DNA of 64,000 nucleotides from Ctena decussata (lineage: Eukaryota; Mollusca; Bivalvia; Lucinida; Lucinidae). Under the pieces are notes generated by a model, which was not told the origin of the DNA, made no database searches, and worked only from the letters and a program-made list of their open reading frames with translations. Location of the stretch: positions 23,450,460 to 23,514,459 of the forward strand of contig OZ022500.1 of the NCBI GenBank assembly GCA_963989385.1, in the 5' to 3' direction. The position numbers and the translations under genes are program-made. How positions within the stretch are numbered: the stretch's first letter is position 1; every line of letters starts with the position of its first letter. Below, in pieces: positions 13,101 to 28,100 of this stretch.

Positions 13101-16100
13101 CAGTGTTGATAAGCCCCAAACGTTTGAAAGAAAAGAGATGCTGCGCAGGTTGATGAGTCTGGTGAATTCTGTGGAACCATAACATGATACTTTTGAATCT
13201 TTAACTGGGGTCGTATTTATACAACCACTTAAGTCGTTGCTATGCTGTTGCTAAGGCTAAATTTCTATAAAGGAGAGTCCCTACAACTATGATATTTGCT
13301 CTGGAGGAACAGTCTGAAAAAGAATGTTCCTCCAGACCAAATTTCTTAGTTGTAGGGAATCTCCTTCAAAGAAATTTAGCCTTAGCATTAGCATAGCTAC
13401 CACTTGAGTTGTTTTATAAATACGACCCCTGATCTTCTTATTGCAGGTGTCTGTATATCTATCCATATGAATGACTGTGTAAATGTTACGTCTTGGTCTT
13501 TAACAACATTTCCTAACATTCTCGGACACACGAGTCCCGCACAAGCGCTTGAAGAAGCTAACAAATATATTGAGCTCTTCTATGGAACATGTGCTAAAGA
13601 TTTCTGGTGCACGCTTTGGAACCCGAAATGCCACCATAGCAAAGGGCAGCCTCCTTGTCGATCTTATTGTCGAGGTATGAAAGACGTTACTTTATCACAT
13701 GACGTCGCATCTGAGAGTGTAATAAAGCCATGCATTAAAAACGATAATCCACTAGTGGATTAAATATGCAAATTACGTCGTAACGTTATACGTTGGCGTA
13801 CATTAAAACGTCGCGTTTTCTAATGGCAAGATGGTGACGTTTTAGTGCAGATTTTGCTAATAAAATGTGATTTTAGTGTCATATGATAAATAGAATCTTG
13901 CATTCGTGCTCCTCAGAGGCTCTGTGCTCCTGTATTATTAAATTTATTAAACTCGTTGGGGAAAACCGATAAGATGCTCGGCAAAGCCTCGCATCTTATC
14001 TTTATCCCCAACTCGTTTAATAAATTCAATAATACATGAGCACTCATGTAATATCCTCTATTTATTACCTATTATATATATCTAGTAGAAATTTTCATCC
14101 TGAAAGAATTTTGTCATTCCCATATGGACCTGTTTCTGACTTTTCACTTGGTTTATTCGAAGTCTAGTACCCCTGTTGTATGAAAGAGGGCATAGGTTAG
14201 CGAATTTACCCCTAGTTTGGTTTAAACATATTTATTTCGAAAAATCTATGTACAACATATATTGTGACAATATCTGTTTAAGAATACGAACGGAAGCAAA
14301 ATGCTTATAAATAGTTCTTCTCCTTAAGTGCATAGAATGTCAAAGAACAGAGCTGTTCCGGAAATTACCAACTATGGAATATTCTAACATACGACTTTTA
14401 CATTTTGTAGAGTTTGATATCTCCATAATTTAGAAAAGCTGAAAATTTGAACAAGATAGTCTTAATTGTTTATGCGATACCGTAGCTCAAAATGTATAAT
14501 ATTTTAGAGAATTAATTAGTTTATATTAGTGTTGTACAAAAGCTGAAATCTCTTATGCTTAAGTTGCATGGGTCAATATATTGATGGTTATACAAAATTA
14601 TTGTAGCAACAGTCTTGCTTTTTGACAGTATTGGGTCTAAGAAATAACTTTTGAAGGCGATGTTTTCACATTTCGAATTCCAATTTTGTGAATGCAGTTA
14701 TTTACATTTTCCATATCAGGAAAAAAATTAAACAATAATATCAGCTGCACTGAAAGAGGTGATTATTTGAAATTTTCAAAATTTGCCTTATTTATGAAAC
14801 TGTTTCAAATGATCTACGAGCCAATAGGAAGTTATTGTTTGTTACAAATTTCACCTTTTCTGGAAATTCACTATTCACCTACAATTCTACTCCACATTGG
14901 TAAATAGTCCAATGAAATAAGTATTGTTATTATCTGTGAGGTAAATATTTTTTCTTCTCGAACTGAACTAATGAAACGAAAAACTTAGACTCATATTAGA
15001 TAGTAGTCAAGCCCCGCTAGGGCTTGTCTATATTACAATTTTATAAAGTTTCATTGCAGTTTGATACAAATTATTTCTGCTTTGTGTTTGTTTGATTTTT
15101 TTCCTTTTTTTTGTTGTTGTTGTCTCTTTATGAACATGAAAAGATTGAAATAAAAGAAGGCTATTTTACAAGTTTATAAACTAAATAATGTATAGTACGT
15201 TAACTTTCCTCTTGGAATATACTCTGAACTAATTTTTGCGCCATTTCAAAATCAAATTTATTTGTGTGAATTAAACCGATTCGTAGTCAGGCGAAAATTA
15301 CTAAAACTGACTACTGCAAGTAAATGATTTACAATTGGCTTTATATTTTAGCCGTGTTTGACAGATGTAAACACACTTATGAAACAGACATCAGCACCCT
15401 CGTGAATTGCGATGATTTCCCAGACTCTGAGAACCCGGATGTTTGCTCAACTGATCCTTTCAAGCGTAAGTATGAGAGAGTGCTGCAACTAGTCTTGTGT
15501 CTAATTGCGTAATTATCCCTAAAATGTTTTTTAAGAAAGAAAAATCAGTTTTTGATATGCAAATTTCATTTTAACATTCTACGAGTACATCAACTAATTA
15601 ATGTCTGGCTTCTCATTAACTGGACATAGACAAACAGTGCAGACCTAGATAGCAGAACGCTGGTTGCGTAAAGGTCATGGCAATTTCTATAAAGATTCTA
15701 TCCAAGCTGGAAATTAAACATTCATGGTTTAGCTGATAGTTAGCCAAAATACATAACAATTTAATGTGACCCCTATGCATGGAATACTTGTGCACATAAC
15801 GTATTTTATCATATGACGTCGCTGTTTTTCTGTGGATAACGTCGTGTCATAACAATCGTATGACCACACGTGTGATAACACGTTGGCGCATACACGTAAC
15901 GTCATTGACAACGTCCAAGCCAACAATGCGTTTTCTTATGGAAATAATGTTCAGTTTTGAGGCGTTAAAATCCAATTTCGAAGGGTCATATGATAAACAG
16001 AATCTTATATTCGTTGTCATTTCATATGAACTTTATGAAACTCACCGAAGACTCGTTTCATAAATTTCGTATGAAATGACCACTCGTGTAAGATCCTCTA

Positions 16101-19100
16101 TAGAAGTAAAAGAACAAGTGAGCCGCGACGCGAGAAAACCAACAATGTGGTCGTGCGTCCAGCGCAAACTCAGATCAGCCTGGGCATCCGCCCAGTCTGA
16201 TCAGAGTCTTCGCTGTCCGCATGAAGGTAGCTTAGTTTCTTGGCTACCCTTATCAAAAAGTCTGATCAGACCAGGCGAATGCCCAGCTGATCCGAGTCAG
16301 CGCTGGGCGCACGACCACATTGTTGGTTTTCTCGCGTCGCGGCTCAAGTGATTATCACAAAGTTATTCTGACATCCACAGAATTCATCACAAAGGGGAAA
16401 AACTCCCCTTTTTTACCGAAACCGGATGAATTTCCAATACCCTGTAGAGTTAGTACGCTTGGTTACCTGTATTACGGATTAACTGCCATTCGAGGACACC
16501 CTCAGGTAATATTGTCTGAGTGTCTTGCGATAAACTATTTTCGGTGGTGTTATGACCGAGGTTATTACACAGGTATTTTGATTATGGTGTATTTGAAGAG
16601 TGATTATAAAATCGACTCTTTGTATAACTTGTTTGCTTCCCAGTTCTATTTATCCGTGTGTGCCAAGCTAGGTCTGTGGTTTTCAGCTTTTAAACTGAAC
16701 CGTCTCACAAACAGTTCAATTTATCGGTACCTTAATAATTCTAAGTATTGTGACAGATAGGTTTAAGCAAACAGTGCAGCTCGAAAACAGACTGATTGTC
16801 GAAGAGCAGTCGGATCAAGGTCTATTCTGTTTGCATTTAACCATACTATTCAATGTTTTGGAAAATAACTGTAACTATGTTAGGTGTCCCAATATTTAAA
16901 ATTTTAAGGCGTATTTATGAAAAAAAATTCCTCATCTAACAGGTAATACAGTAAACACATGAAAAAAAGAAACTAATAGTTTTGAGCTTTATTACAAGAA
17001 TCAATGCATATAACATTTAATGCAGTAAAACGAAGCAATATAGCAATCCTGAATGTTTGCGCATTTTCAATATTGTATTAAGTCACCAGTTTTTGCACTA
17101 CTTCAATGCTAATTCAAAGCATTAATTAAATGCTTATTCAATTCCTTGTTTTTGTCAAAATTCATTGCATTACTTACAATTCTTTAAATTACTGTCTAAC
17201 CGAAATTTTACCATTAGAAAAAAAAAGTAGAATGTTAAATCTACATCAAGATGATAATCCTATTAAATATCAGCAATTACACATATTTTTCCATTTACAT
17301 TCCTTTCGTTTAGTTTGCTTGTAAAGACTGTTAAACATTTGAAGATGGCGTGTGCGCCAAACAAGGTTCAGACCAACTTGCGCATCCGCGCAGTCTAAAC
17401 AAGGCGCGCACCAAATGGATTAACCATAAATTTTCAATATCTTAAATGAAAACTTCTGGTACAACTAATTTTGTTACTTTATAGATGCCATATCCCATAG
17501 ATGGCTACTACAACCAGCGAAGGCTATTATTAACCTGCGCGTATGCTCAGTGTGAACTGTGCCTTAACCTCACGCGACCAACGACGCCTATGACCAAACT
17601 GCGCGTATGCACAGTCTGACCTGAGCCTTCGCTGGTCTTAATCAGCGAAATGAGCCTTCGCTGGTCGTACATGCCATGCCGCTTTACTGTCAATCTCAGG
17701 TAATAGCTCATAAAATTACAAGAGAAATACATAGATGATGGGCCACCGATAAACAAGCCAGCTCATTGTAGAATTTACAACCAGCAACAGCTCAAGAGAT
17801 CATAGTAGTAATAATAATGGTAATAACAAAAATATACAGTGAGCCAAGATACATTTACATTGTCTACAGTATTTACAGACAGTGGATTCAATAGATTGTT
17901 GATTTTGTCATGTCGCGGCTCAAATATGCATGTCAAGCCAAAATGTGTTTTATGCATAAAAAAGATCCAAACCAGCAAGCACATAACGCATATGCGCACG
18001 CTGATTGAGAGCAAAGCAGAGCTTCCCGTCTGAAGAAGCGTGGCTACCAGCCTGTGGGACTCGGATCAGCAGTACTGCGGTGAAATCATCTGAATATGAA
18101 ATGACCCCAATGTCCATGGGTAATCAGACCCAGTAAATTTATTTCTAATTAGACCTGATAAATTTAATTCTAATTCGTCGTTCTGAGTGTTCAGTTCATA
18201 TTATGGTATCTACCCTTCAGAAATAAAAACATAATATCATCTAATTTATGAGTCAAACAATTACTCTGTTTATCTTATCGCTTTTGTGACCGCATGTTGT
18301 ATATTGTCAGATAAGCTGGGCAATAAATAAATCGTCGCATGGCCATATTTACCGCAGTAATAAAACTAGTCAGTTATTAACACAGGTCTATCAAGTTTGA
18401 TTTCTTTGTCAAGAGGGGCAATTTAATAATAAAACAAATAAATTAAGAACTTAACTTGAAAAAGTATTCAATTCCTTAACATCTCAAATAATACAAATGC
18501 TGAGTGCACTCTTTAGGAATCGCCTCGGCGAGGAGATTCTGAGCAACATATCAACGAGGAGATTCTAATGACTATCAGTATTTTATGCAAAATTAAATTC
18601 CTAAATTAACCCTTTTGTTGCATCTAGTTAGGAGATATGGTTTAATGGTAATAAATGGGCGTAGCCTGGAGATGGTTGCACAATTCAGTTGTGTCAATTA
18701 ATTCAGCTATTTGAGTAATAAACTTTTCACACTTTTCAGTTAATCTTCAATTAATTTTAACAAAAAGACTACTTCAGATGCGAAAGATCACAGCGACCTT
18801 TTTTTTAATGACGCCTAATTAGGAAGACACGCCGAATCTTAAATGTTTAGACAACAATTATAGAAAAATGTAAGCAGTCTAATGACACGCTTAAGTTTTC
18901 GAAAGACACGGGCCGCAATTCAAAAAGTTAATTGCACATCAAGGAGCTAATTAAACCTGCTAATTGATAATATTTTCTTTTTAGTAAGTTAATAATGGAA
19001 TCCTATAATATTATATAATTACAAGTACAAGTACAAAAGTTTATTCGGTATAAAACATAATACAATGTTTATAACCAATAGACACATAGAAATACAGTGA

Positions 19101-22100
19101 AGACAATGAAACAATATACTGTTTGCAGAAGAGCGTAACATATAACATACATATATATAAAATATGATATTGCAATTTACATAACACTTCGTAACAGTTT
19201 ACGTGGTCATGTGTTTCGTTTTTTAGTGGCAAAGTAAATGAATTTGGCTAGACCGGTGATAGAAGGTTTGGATGTTTTAGAAAGTAGTGTTTCAAATTTT
19301 ATTAATGTTGGCCAGTGGCAAAAATATGGCTTGAAAAACTTTCTTCTTAAATCCCTATAATTTGGACAAACAAGTAAAAAGTGATACTCATCTTCAACTT
19401 TACCCATATTACAAAACTGACATATCCTTTGCTCTCTTGGTATACTTTCATATCTACCTGTCTCGATCATTAAGCTATGGGAAGATGTTCGAAAACGTGT
19501 TAGTGCTGATTTATATTTCGGGTCGATTTCAAGATTAAGATAATTCTCGAGTTCGAAATTGTGCTTAAAAATACTATATGCCTGAAGCCGGTTTGAGTTA
19601 TTTATTTCAGAGTACCATGTCTGTTTATATGTGTCTAGTATGCGCTGACGAATCAGATTAAACGGAATATTAATATCGAATTGTTGTCTCCAAATATACC
19701 CCAAACCATGGCATTGCAGTATATTTTTTACCTGGGTAGCCCAGTTTTGACCATTGTAATTTATATCGAGATCGGAATCTTGCTTGAGCATTAAGTAAAC
19801 TTGTTTCAATAATGAATTATTGTTTTGTTGTAGAATTTTGATCCAATATTTGATCATGTTAATTTTTCTTGATACTGAAAATGGCGTTCTGCCAAGTTCT
19901 CCGTACAGTGCAGATAAGTTAGTGGATTTCTTAACGCCAAGGATAAATCGCAAGAATTTAGTGTGAATCAGTTCAATGTCTGAAGCAGCATGCATACCCC
20001 AGACTTCTGAAGAATAATTAAGGATCGGAGACACTAGCATATCAAACAGATGCAGTTTTTGTGAGATTGGTAATTCGATATTTTTGAAAATAGTAAAAAG
20101 ATTGTGCAAAGCGAAGGATGCATGTTGTGATATACATTTTTGCGTACGGTACCAATTGCCGTTTTTGAAAAGGGTGACACCCAAATACTTAAATTGGTCT
20201 ACAACTTCTATTATGGTATTATATATAACGAAATCGAAATGTGTTCTTCTTCCTTTTTCAAAGATCATAGCCTTTGTTTTATTAGTATTTATCTTCAGGC
20301 CCCAAAGTTGGCAATACGTTTCTAGATCTGAAAGTAATGACTGCAATGTCTCGGGCGATTTTGCAAAAAGCACTTGATCATCTGCGAATAATATGAGAAA
20401 TAATTTCAGGTCGTTGATTGTAAAAATATTTTGTAAGTCTGCGTTAATACTTTCGACAATATCGTTTACAAAAAGCATGAATAATAAAGGCGAACTAGGG
20501 TCCCCTTGTTTCAAGCCTATGTTTGAATCAAAAAAGCTAGAGTATGATGACTTATATTTCACACATGATTTGACAACAGTATACATTGACTTGATTGCTT
20601 TGACTAATTTGCAACTAACATTCTCGGTTAATAATCTTTGCCATAATAGGGAACGATCTATCTTATCAAAACACTTTTCGTAATCAATGAAAATACAATA
20701 TAACTTCTGGCCTTCATTTAGTACCTTTGAGATAACGGCGTGCAGGATATAGATACAATCTTGAACCGATTTCCCTTTTTGAAAACCGAACTGGTTGTCT
20801 GAAATTTTTTCGTATTTTTCAACCCAACTGGTGAGGCGGTTTAATAGAAGCTGGGAATATACCTTCGCTAAAACACTAATTAGAGTGATGCCACGATAAT
20901 TGGATGCCTCATTAACGTCCCCTTTTTTGAAGATAGGGGCAATAATGCCTTCTCCCCAGGCGCGGGGATACTCACTGGAATTGAAAATTCTGTTATATAA
21001 CGATAGAAGAAATGGCGATATGAATTCATAAGATGCTTTTAATATTTCTCCTGTTATGCTGTCTATTCCCGGAGATTTATTATTGTTTAATGAAAATATT
21101 ACTCGTCGAAGTTCGTTTTCCGAAAAATTTATATCTAAATCATTATCGAAGTTCAACTGGTTTAAATTGTTTTCATCAAAATAGTTTTCCGATTCAAGCT
21201 CCCCAAAGACAGATTTGAAATGATTATACAGGTCATCCGCCGTTAGTGAATTAGAATTTTCATTTGGCTTCTGAAACTGTGACTTAACATTTTTCCAAAA
21301 CTGTCGCGGTTGTTTTTTTGCCAGTTCTTTTATGCGCTGGCCCTCTTCACGTCTAAATTTGTTTTTTGCTTTTTTCTTGACCCTATTGAACCGCGTTCGC
21401 GCTCGTGTGAAATTCATTCGTGCATCCGCTGTTTTCGTTCGGTTGAAAATATTTCGAGCAGTTTTAAAATCATTTTTTGCCGTTCGACAATTTTCATCAA
21501 ACCATTTACTATTTACTTTTTTGCCGTGCGCTGGCCGTGATTTACTATGGAATGTTTGACCAAATACTTCGAATGCGCTGTCGTGTAAAAAGCGAGTAAA
21601 GTTCTCGACCACGTGATCGACTGGTTCAGTGCTCGTGTCCCTGATTAGCTGTTGTATGCTCTCATGATTATTCATGAGTTGTGAATGAAAGAGATTAATT
21701 TTACTCTCGTCCCATACTATTTTTCTGCTAATGAAAGAATCATTACTTGACGTTTCAAGTTTCGTGTATTGAGAATTCAAACTAAAATGCAGTGTGATCG
21801 GTGCGTGATCTGAGTGTTCATTAAATTTCAAGACATCAAAATATGAAACCGTATTAAAGTCACAAAAATTAAGCAATAAATAGTCTACTACACTTTGGCC
21901 ATTGTGAGAACAGAAACTAAATTTTCCAATATTTTGGTCATCATGTAAGCGACCGTTTGCAATTAACAATCCAGTTGATAAACATAAGTTTAATAATTTC
22001 TGTCCATTGTAGTCTGTAATGCGATCCTGGCTCTTTCTGACAGGAATATCAACAGGGTTAAAAAATTGCAAGTTTTGGTCCAAATATTTATCATGAACTA

Positions 22101-25100
22101 TATAATCCACAGAATCTGAAGTTCTACTATTAAAGTCACCGGAAACGAAAACTTTTCCTAAATTGTTGTATTTGATGATTCCTGTCTCTAACTCATCGTA
22201 TATGTCTACATCATAAGATTTTAGAACATTTGAACAGCTGGGTGGGTTATACAGATTACAAAGATATACATCCTCATCAAAAGAAAATAATACGGAAGAC
22301 AATTTGATCCATATTATTCCACGTAATTGCTTTTCTAAAACAGTAATGTAGTTTTTAAGGCTTGTTCTATAATACAGCGAAATTCCGCCACTATAGCGGC
22401 CTTTTCTCGAGCGTCTTGTTTTATTTCCCGGAATAAAGTCACAAACATAGCCATTTATATCGAGATTCGTATGGTCTGTTTTAGAAATCCAAGTCTCGTT
22501 CAGAAAAATCACGTCATATTCGGAAATAAATTGCAAAAAATCGTGATCACTGATTTTGCGTTTAAGTCCATTTACGTTCCATGTCAGTATTTTCAAACGT
22601 GGCTCTCCGCGACAGCCCTAATAGTCCATAGGTGGGGGTCCTGGAGGGGGACCGGCAGTGCTCGCTGTACCAACATACTCATTTCCTTCAATAAAAAGTT
22701 TCTTTCCAATAAATTTGACGTCCTTGCCTTCGTCCTTTGCTCTTTTCATAGCCGGGTATAGTGGTTTTCGCGCCTCACGAACGTCCTTTGGTAGCTGTGC
22801 GCCCACACCCAATTTTGCAGATTTCAGAGCGTCCGCGTATTCAAAAGACCTCTTTCTCACCAGTTCCCTTTCATGATAATAGTGGAACTTAACCACTATA
22901 GGGCGCGCTTTAGCACCGGATTTTCTGCCGACTCTATGCGCCCGATCAAACAGCAATTGATGTGCACTGGTTATTTTCAGTGTTTCATGGCAAAGATTCT
23001 TTACCAGGTCCTCACAGTTCTCGTTATCTCCTCCCTCATTAATACCGTAGAACATAAGATTCTCACGCATTGACCTAGATTCCAGGTCATCAACTTTTGA
23101 CTCAAGTTTCTGGTTACTGGCTTTTAATGATTTGGTATCCTTTTCGACCTCATTACAGCGCTTTTTTACATTTTTCAGTTCATCTTTGTTTGTTTGTATT
23201 GTCTTCAGGTTCTGCTCATTCGTACTCGAAATAAACTCACACGACTTCTCATTTTCAGACAGTCTTGTTTCTAAGTTCTGCATTTTGGCTTCCAGATCGC
23301 TCACTTTGGAATTAATCGAATTTACAGTTTTTTCTATTTTGTCTATTTTCTCAAATTTCTGTTTTAATTGTTCCATATCTTCTAACAATTTAGCTGCCCA
23401 TGGTGGTGGTGCAGTAGGAGGCTGGTAACCGAACCCAAACTGGCTGGGAGGTGGGCTCTGCATATTAAAAGGTTGGGGTTGTGGTTGTGTCATGCCAAAA
23501 GTCGCACCTTGGGTTTGAAATGCCATATTTGGATCATATATGAAGTTTATATTTGAAGGGAAAACACTTGCTGGCTTCGAGACAGTTTCAAGTTTACATT
23601 TTTTCTTCTTTTGTCTGTTTTGTCCTATTTTTCGCTCACTTGTGTTAACTCCGTTGTTGTGATCCGTGTGTAATTGACCGTTTTCGTATAATGGTGAACT
23701 AGCTTGGCGTTTATTTTTCTGTTTTTTCTTGCTCACAGATTGTTGCTTTGAACTATTTTTCTTACCAGACATCAGAACAGTACATTACACTGCTATCCAG
23801 TCTAACTATTCCAAAATATATCCATAGTTGACCATTTTTTCGAATTATTTTAACAGCACTAAATTTCATGACTTCACTGCAATTCAAGGGAAATAACTCA
23901 TAATTTAGATAGATGAATGGGCATGTAGTGTTACCATATTTTACCATATTTTAATAAAATTTCTTCAAACATTAGTTTAAAAACATTACTAAAACCATTC
24001 CACACGCTTTATTATTATTGTTATAATTGTTATAATTGTTGTTGGTATTACCTGTGTATGCGAATATCTAACAGTTTTAACAGTGGAATAGAATAGTGCT
24101 AGGTATGAATTGATCCGTCATCAACAGCTTGCTGCAAACCGGTCTTACACGGTAAAATGCAGTTTAGTTGCTTCGTCCACTAGGCTTTTTTTTTAAAATG
24201 ACCTAACTTTTTTAAAAGCAGACATATGAATTATATACCTTTAGAAAGATAAATCTTTCTAGTTTTAGGAAGTATCAGCAATTTTGTATTTAATGGAAAA
24301 AATAATGTTGTTTTAATCGGTTATTTAATCGAAGGGGTGTCGTTTTTTATGCTTTTTACATTGTGGTTAATAGAAAGAAGGGTATGGACATTAAATATAA
24401 AAATGACCTAACTTTTTTTCATCCAAAAAGTATGAAAGTTATATGTTTGTAAAATAGAGTTAATGTAGATTTAGGAATCATCAACAATAATTTGTTTATC
24501 TAAGGTTTTAACAGTTTTATTGGCTCAGAAAATAACATGTCCTATGTCAGCCCATCATAAAATGAACGTGTCACTTATCGACTTATTGATACGTTGGCTA
24601 GGTGAATCTACACTCCATTTCTGCCCATGAGTAAGATCCCCTAGAAACAAAGAACACATCAAAGAAGCGAAATAGCAAACTGGGTTTAACTCTTTCACTA
24701 CCAAAAAGCAGACGACAAAATTTACGTCTGCAAAAATTAAAAAAATGTCTTGTCCAAGACTTTTTATATTGAGAATTCAAAGACTAGAGGGTAAACAGTG
24801 TAGATCTAGATGAGGCGGCTCATTATGAGCCGCCTCATCAGGATCTTCGCTGTTTGCAAATTTTGCTAATTGCGTCACTGGGGCTTAAAGAGTTAAGTGA
24901 CTCTTTTTATTTCCAGTAGTGTAATTTTACAACACTGCCCATGCCCCCTAGCACCGGCTTCAGCGGAACCCTAGTTTCAAGACGAATCAGAATGAGTCCG
25001 CCGATCCCAAAAGACAAGAACGTAATGTTCTGCAATAAAATGATGAAAAATCCTGAGAGATGCTTAACCGAACTTTCTTGTCTTCGCCATTTGCACACAC

Positions 25101-28100
25101 TGCATGTATAAGCCTTGTTAATTATCTTCCAGCGGGAACATGCGTTCCTTACAAAGAAGAGATGTGTGGACAATACGGATATGACCATGTAGCACTTCCT
25201 GGTTTTGCTGGTTTTCGGCATCCAGCTCAAGGGACTGCAAAGTTACAGATAATAGCCGGAATCAACCATGCTACCCACTGCTACAAACATTCCAGGTTGT
25301 TCGGCTGTGCAGCATTAATACCCAGATGCACCAACAATGGCGTCTTTCCGGTTCAAACGCTCCCGCCATGTCGAAGTCTCTGTGAAAGTAAGTTTTATTT
25401 AGAGTGCATTTCTACCTTAACTCTTTCGGCGCCAAAGTCGCAAAAATGCGACTTTGCAAACAGCGTATAAGCAGATCAGCCGGCTCTTAAAAGAGCCGTC
25501 TGATCAGGATCTACACTGTTTGCCGTTCAAATATGAACTTAAAAAGCCTGATTTTAAGAAAAATGTCTTTAGATTGTTAAAATTTCCAATTACAAATCTG
25601 TCGTCTGATGATTTGAGCAGACGAAAATTTGTCGTCTGAAAAATTTGGTGCCGAAAGAGTTAATTATGGCGCTATATCGCGTTTCTTTAACGTTTGATCG
25701 TACGTTAGAAGATTGGTTGGGGCTGGGTCAGAAGTATCTGATCCAGAAATTTGTGATCGTTTTCAAGGGAAAACTTTCACTGAATTGATGGGTAAAAAAA
25801 GCAGGCACTGCAGAGCCATAAAGGGAAAATGTAATGAATTACGACTTTATAAAGATTGATAAAATATTTTGCCCTTCATGCAAAAATTTTCAGTGAGGGA
25901 CTTATATTAGGTCTAAAACTTCAGAGTTAACATGGGCTTGATATTGTAGAGTTCCTATAATCTTTCCTCTCTTATTCTCAAATATTACATGAAAATAGTA
26001 CAGAACAATAAACGAAAAGAAAATTAAAATTGAAAAAAAGGCTTTTCCTCGATATCTTCATTTGATTGCGTTTAGGTTACATAAACCCCACGAACAGAAA
26101 TTTTAATTTATATATTCGTGAATCGTAAATTACCTATGCTTCAGACCTAAATGCAACAGGATTTTTATATCAAATTTCAAACTTCATTGTAATCATATAT
26201 ATCTTAGTAACGTTTGCTTACTAGTTTAGGAAAAATCTTAGTGTCTGGTCGGTCAGGTGGCTGGTTTATTTCTCATACATGATTATTTTGCCTACAGATT
26301 TCAAGAACAGCTGTGAAATTTTCATGGATATATTTTGGGACCCTTGGCCGGAGGACCTACACTGCTCTGATTTCCCTGACTCACCAGATCCAAAGAAATG
26401 TATTGGTTGGAAAGAGGCCCATGAACCACCTGAGATACAAGGTAAACCATGCCCCGAGGTTATAAAACTTTTTTCATGCTCAACTCAGCTGAGCATGAAA
26501 TTTAAAATGCCCATTAATATAAAAATACCAAGAAATTCTGCATTTTTCAGGCTCAGATAAGCCAGGAAGGCTATTTTTTCTGCTCATAAATATTAAAATG
26601 CCAACAATTGTTGGCATTTTAAAATTTATGAGCAGAAAAAATTTCATGCTCAGCTGAGTTGAGCATGAAAAAAGTTTTATAACCTCGGGGCCATGCCTCT
26701 TTATTATAAAACATCATAAGATCACATGCGCATAGAATATTAAACCATTTCAACCTGCCATCTGAAAGAAAACAAGTCAAACTTCTGCGCATAGTCTTCC
26801 AAAATATGACCATTTTAGTCACCCCATATGTGTGTAAAGCACATATTTGCACACGATTTGCCATGAAGTGAAAGAGCCAGCGAACTAACCACAAATTTCA
26901 GTCGAAATTTCGGTATACCCAGTAGGCACATAACGTCATAATGACGTCGGACGAACGTCGATGCGACGTAATGATGTAGCATCGACGTCAAACACGACGC
27001 CATTCTGACGTCATGTGCCTAACCACTTATACGAGCTTGTAATTACTGGTTTATCTTTTACATGGCTGATATTTTTTGTACTAATAACTTCACATACATA
27101 TGAGCCGCGACACGACAAAACCAACAAAGTGGCATGTGCCCCGTGCGAAGACTCAGATCAGTCTGGTCATCCGCTCAGTCTCGTCAGAGACTTAGCTGTA
27201 CAATTTAAGGGTAGTTAAGGATCTAAGCTACCTCCATGCGGACAGCGAATGCTCTGATCAGACTGGGCGGATGCCAAGGCTGATCTGAATCTGCGCTGGA
27301 CGCACAACCTTTTTGTTTGTTTTCTCATGTCGTGGCTCATATAAGTCAAACAGCATTGTTATATTTGGCTAACTATTTGAATACGAGTAGCTACGTTACT
27401 TGAATTTATTACTTGCGGGTAGTAATCCATCGGTCACAAAACGCTACTTGCGGGTAGTAATCCATCGGTCACAAAACGCTGAGTCAACACTGAATCAGCG
27501 TTGATTCAACGCCACGACGTTTAATCAACTTTGATTAAGTGTTGATTGAATCAATGTTGATTCAATGCCACGACGTTGAATCCACCTTGATTTAGTGTTG
27601 ATTCAATGTGGTACCTGCCGGGAATACAGTTGTGCATCCTAACTATATAAAACTTTTACTTCTCCCAGTATTTGAATGGTGGGAGATAACGCAGAAATCT
27701 TTTTCACAAAAACATCTTCGGAGTGACTCTGTGGCAAAGACTTTGTAATATTATTATATGGCTTTCATATGAGAAATACCATTTCTGTCGAGCCTGCTTG
27801 CGATGAGCGAGACATAGCTGTTTTAACTTCAATTCGGTGTATGTGCGAATGTGCGTTAGTGCGTGCGTGCGGATTTGTCCGTGCCATAACCTCTACATTT
27901 ATGCATGAATTTCAAAATCATTTGGCACAATTGTTCTCCTTGAAGAGTAAAAGTTCTATTTGAAACATTTGTTCAGGTAGGTCCATGGTCAAGGTCACAC
28001 TTGAAGGTCAAATGTTAAAATAGCCAAAAATTTAGCTTGTCCGAGCCATTACTTCTACATTTATGCATGAATTTCAAAATAGTTTGGCACAATTGTTTTC

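Larger units (their letters stand above)
19021..23800 (-). mobile_element. Non-LTR retrotransposon (LINE), apparently intact, antisense in the protease intron
   Basis: Two long open frames, ORF1 (22618-23772) and ORF2 (19207-22596), read on the minus strand with 21 nt between them. The 3' end carries an AATAAA-type signal and finishes in short tandem ttgtac units at 19021-19038, rather than poly-A. The 5' boundary is uncertain, between about 23.8 and 24.03 kb; a TATAATT on each side would be a possible target duplication, but this is weak. It lies in the 9.7-kb intron between exons 5 and 6. Confidence 0.9.

Noticed and set aside
16320..16760. 146-codon open frame as a gene
   Set aside because: It begins inside a foldback MITE, has no recognisable domain or splice support, and its composition matches surrounding intron DNA.
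21310..21559. Plus-strand frames inside the LINE
   Set aside because: They are antisense shadows of ORF2, which has clear domain motifs on the minus strand.
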